The translations under genes were made by a program, and so were the position numbers. A stretch of 6,768 nt of DNA from Thermoleophilia bacterium (GTDB lineage: Bacteria > Actinomycetota > Thermoleophilia > Gaiellales > Gaiellaceae): NCBI GenBank assembly GCA_025936595.1, contig JAICTB010000121.1, forward strand, positions 1 to 6,768, given 5' to 3'. The notes under the pieces are model-generated. The model was not told the origin of the DNA. It did not search any database and saw nothing but the letters and a program-made list of their open reading frames with translations. Below are positions 5,553-6,768 of this stretch, piece after piece. Positions within the stretch are counted from its first letter, which is position 1; each line of letters begins with the position of its first letter.

Positions 5553-6490
5553 CGATCCGCCGCGCCACGGAGGCCGACGAGCCGGTGTTGCGCGACCTCT
5601 GGGAGGAGTTCGGCCGCGAGGTGCCGTGGGAGCTCGAGGAGCCGGAGACGTGGAGTGCGCGCTGGCCCCGCATCTGCAAGGACATGAGCGACGGGGGCGT
5701 CTTCGTCGCCGAGGACGAGGAGGGTCCGGTCGGTGTTGCGCGGATCGAGCCACCCGTGCATGGTCGGGCGCATGTGAACCTCGTGCACGTCCGCGAGCGC
5801 GGCCGGCGGCGCGGAATCGCCAAGGCGCTAATTCGCGAGTGCGTTCGCGACGCGAAGGCGCGCGGCGCACGCTTCGTCAGCCTGGGTGTTCTCACCTCGA
5901 ACGAACGGGCGATCGCCGTCTGGCGGCGGCTCGGGTTCAAGGAGGAGCACCTGCTGATGGCGAGCCCGGTCGATGCGCTCGCCGAGCGCCTCGATCAGCG
6001 ACCGGAAGGCCGGCACCGAGCGACGACGCACGTGCAGAGTGACGACGAGGTCTCGGTAGGGCGCGCAATCGCGCAGTTCCTGCCACGGCTCGAGTCGCCG
6101 GACGTACGGAGCGGCGGCAGCTGGACCCGCGTGGCTGATCCGGTGTTCGACCGCGACCGCGACGCGCACGCACGGTTTGCGCAGGAGCTTTCGGATCGGC
6201 TCGGCGCTGTCACCGTCGCCCTCGCGCAGGAGGGCGAGGTCGTGCGCTTCCGTCTCTATGAACGCGGGCGGATGGTCGACGAGTACCTCTCCGTTCCCAC
6301 GTGGTATGGCGAATTGCCGAAGGGCGACGAGCTCGCCCTCGAGGCGAATCCGACGCTCGTCGCGCGGCTCACGGGTGCGGAGCGCGACGCCGTGCGTCGC
6401 GTCGCGCGCACGGCGCTCGCTCCCGCCGACCTTCCCCCCGCTGCCGAGCTGTACGACCAGATCGCGGCCCTGATGGGACTCGAGCCGTGA
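5534..6490 (+). CDS. GNAT family N-acetyltransferase with unrecognised C-terminal domain
   Basis: The product has 318 residues; the ATG start gives a 19-bp overlap with the glycosylase gene. Residues about 5-145 are a GNAT domain: a first strand L-T-I-R-R-A-T-E-A-D, the acetyl-CoA pyrophosphate loop R-G-R-R-R-G-I-A at 89-96, and motif B N-E-R-A-I-A-V-W-R-R-L-G-F at 123-135. Such enzymes acetylate amines on small molecules, antibiotics or proteins; the acceptor is unknown. After a polar linker (about 146-162) comes a second globular domain of about 155 residues, with H-V-Q-S-D-D at 166-171, E-Y-L-S-V-P-T-W-Y-G at 250-259 and A-N-P-T-L-V-A-R-L-T-G at 271-281. I recall similar tails in other high-GC actinobacterial proteins but know no function for them. 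The frame is continuous, so the fusion looks real rather than a missed stop. Confidence 0.82.
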   Translation: MADANLTIRRATEADEPVLRDLWEEFGREVPWELEEPETWSARWPRICKDMSDGGVFVAEDEEGPVGVARIEPPVHGRAHVNLVHVRERGRRRGIAKALIRECVRDAKARGARFVSLGVLTSNERAIAVWRRLGFKEEHLLMASPVDALAERLDQRPEGRHRATTHVQSDDEVSVGRAIAQFLPRLESPDVRSGGSWTRVADPVFDRDRDAHARFAQELSDRLGAVTVALAQEGEVVRFRLYERGRMVDEYLSVPTWYGELPKGDELALEANPTLVARLTGAERDAVRRVARTALAPADLPPAAELYDQIAALMGLEP

Positions 6491-6768
6491 AGTTGGTCGA
6501 CGCTGCGCGCTGTCCGTACTGCGCACGCGTGCGGATCGCGCTCGCCGAGAAGGAGCTCGAATACGAGTGCGTCGAGGTCGATCTCAACGACCGTCCGGCG
6601 TGGGTGGTCGAGCTCAACCCGCCGCGGGGGGCCGTGCCGGTGCTCGACGACGGGTTCACGCTGCCCGAGTCGGAGGTGATCATGGAGTACCTCGAGGAGC
6701 GCTACCCGGAGCGGCCGCTGCTGCCGGAGGACCGTGCCGCCCGCGCGCACGCTCGGCTTCTCGTGCAC
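6487..6768 (+). CDS. Glutathione S-transferase-fold protein, N-terminal part
   Basis: The first 94 codons are visible and the rest lies beyond the window. The GTG start overlaps the acetyltransferase stop by 4 bp (GTGA). The segment is a thioredoxin-like GST N-terminal domain: C-P-Y-C at 9-12 at the start of helix 1, a P-x-R-G-x-V-P-V-L segment with the cis-proline at P51, then E61-S62, the usual gamma-glutamyl contact, followed by I-M-E-Y-L-E-E-R-Y-P. The helical C-terminal domain would start near residue 85. C-P-Y-C resembles omega-class, SspA-like and glutaredoxin-like members rather than the S-S-C-x-x-R motif of zeta-class maleylacetoacetate isomerase. Given the tyrosine-catabolic neighbours, an isomerase role is possible but not shown. 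A thiol-disulfide or thiol-transfer role fits the motif equally well. Confidence 0.83.
   Translation, partial: MKLVDAARCPYCARVRIALAEKELEYECVEVDLNDRPAWVVELNPPRGAVPVLDDGFTLPESEVIMEYLEERYPERPLLPEDRAARAHARLLVH

Noticed and set aside
4761..5870. 369-residue minus-strand open frame opposite alkA and GNAT
   Set aside because: It is a shadow of two genes with clear catalytic motifs and has no recognisable family features.
1..6768. A mobile element, CRISPR array, toxin-antitoxin pair or defence island
   Set aside because: No direct-repeat array, transposase, integrase, tRNA or nuclease module is visible, and coding style is uniform across the window; the content is metabolic and repair genes.

Overview
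The window is a gene-dense, very GC-rich stretch with GTG starts, 4-bp GTGA stop/start overlaps, few clear Shine-Dalgarno sites and almost no non-coding DNA. The gene repertoire suggests a high-GC actinobacterium, possibly of the Thermoleophilia (Solirubrobacterales/Gaiellales) type. That placement is inferred from style and family resemblance; there is no rRNA or marker gene here to prove it.

Left block (1-2629, + strand): the 3' part of a cation diffusion facilitator (CDF) metal transporter with an unusually long cytoplasmic tail made of three tandem repeats. It overlaps a fumarylacetoacetate hydrolase (FAH) family enzyme by 4 bp, which in turn overlaps a fold-type II PLP enzyme (threonine/serine dehydratase or serine racemase group) by 4 bp.

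Middle (2650-2982, - strand): one small gene for a luciferase-like/DUF5519 protein. It converges on the PLP gene across 20 bp. Its start lies only 2 bp (or 20 bp, with an alternative start) from the divergent start of homogentisate 1,2-dioxygenase.

Right block (2985-6768, + strand): homogentisate 1,2-dioxygenase, a HAD-IB phosphatase, an AlkA-type DNA glycosylase, a GNAT acetyltransferase fused to an unrecognised C-terminal domain, and the first 94 codons of a GST-fold protein cut by the window edge. Adjacent genes overlap or are 2 bp apart, as expected for one translationally coupled transcript.

Functionally, homogentisate dioxygenase and the FAH-family enzyme are two of the three steps from homogentisate to fumarate and acetoacetate (tyrosine/phenylalanine catabolism). 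The third step, maleylacetoacetate isomerase, is only possibly represented by the GST-fold protein at the right edge, and 4-hydroxyphenylpyruvate dioxygenase is not in the window. The remaining genes (metal efflux, base-excision repair, acetyltransferase, phosphatase) have no obvious pathway link and may simply share transcription. I see no mobile element, CRISPR array, RNA gene or phage gene. The most unusual items are the triple-repeat CDF tail, the GNAT-fused unknown domain, and the divergent start region, where weak -10-like motifs sit symmetrically inside the opposing reading frames.
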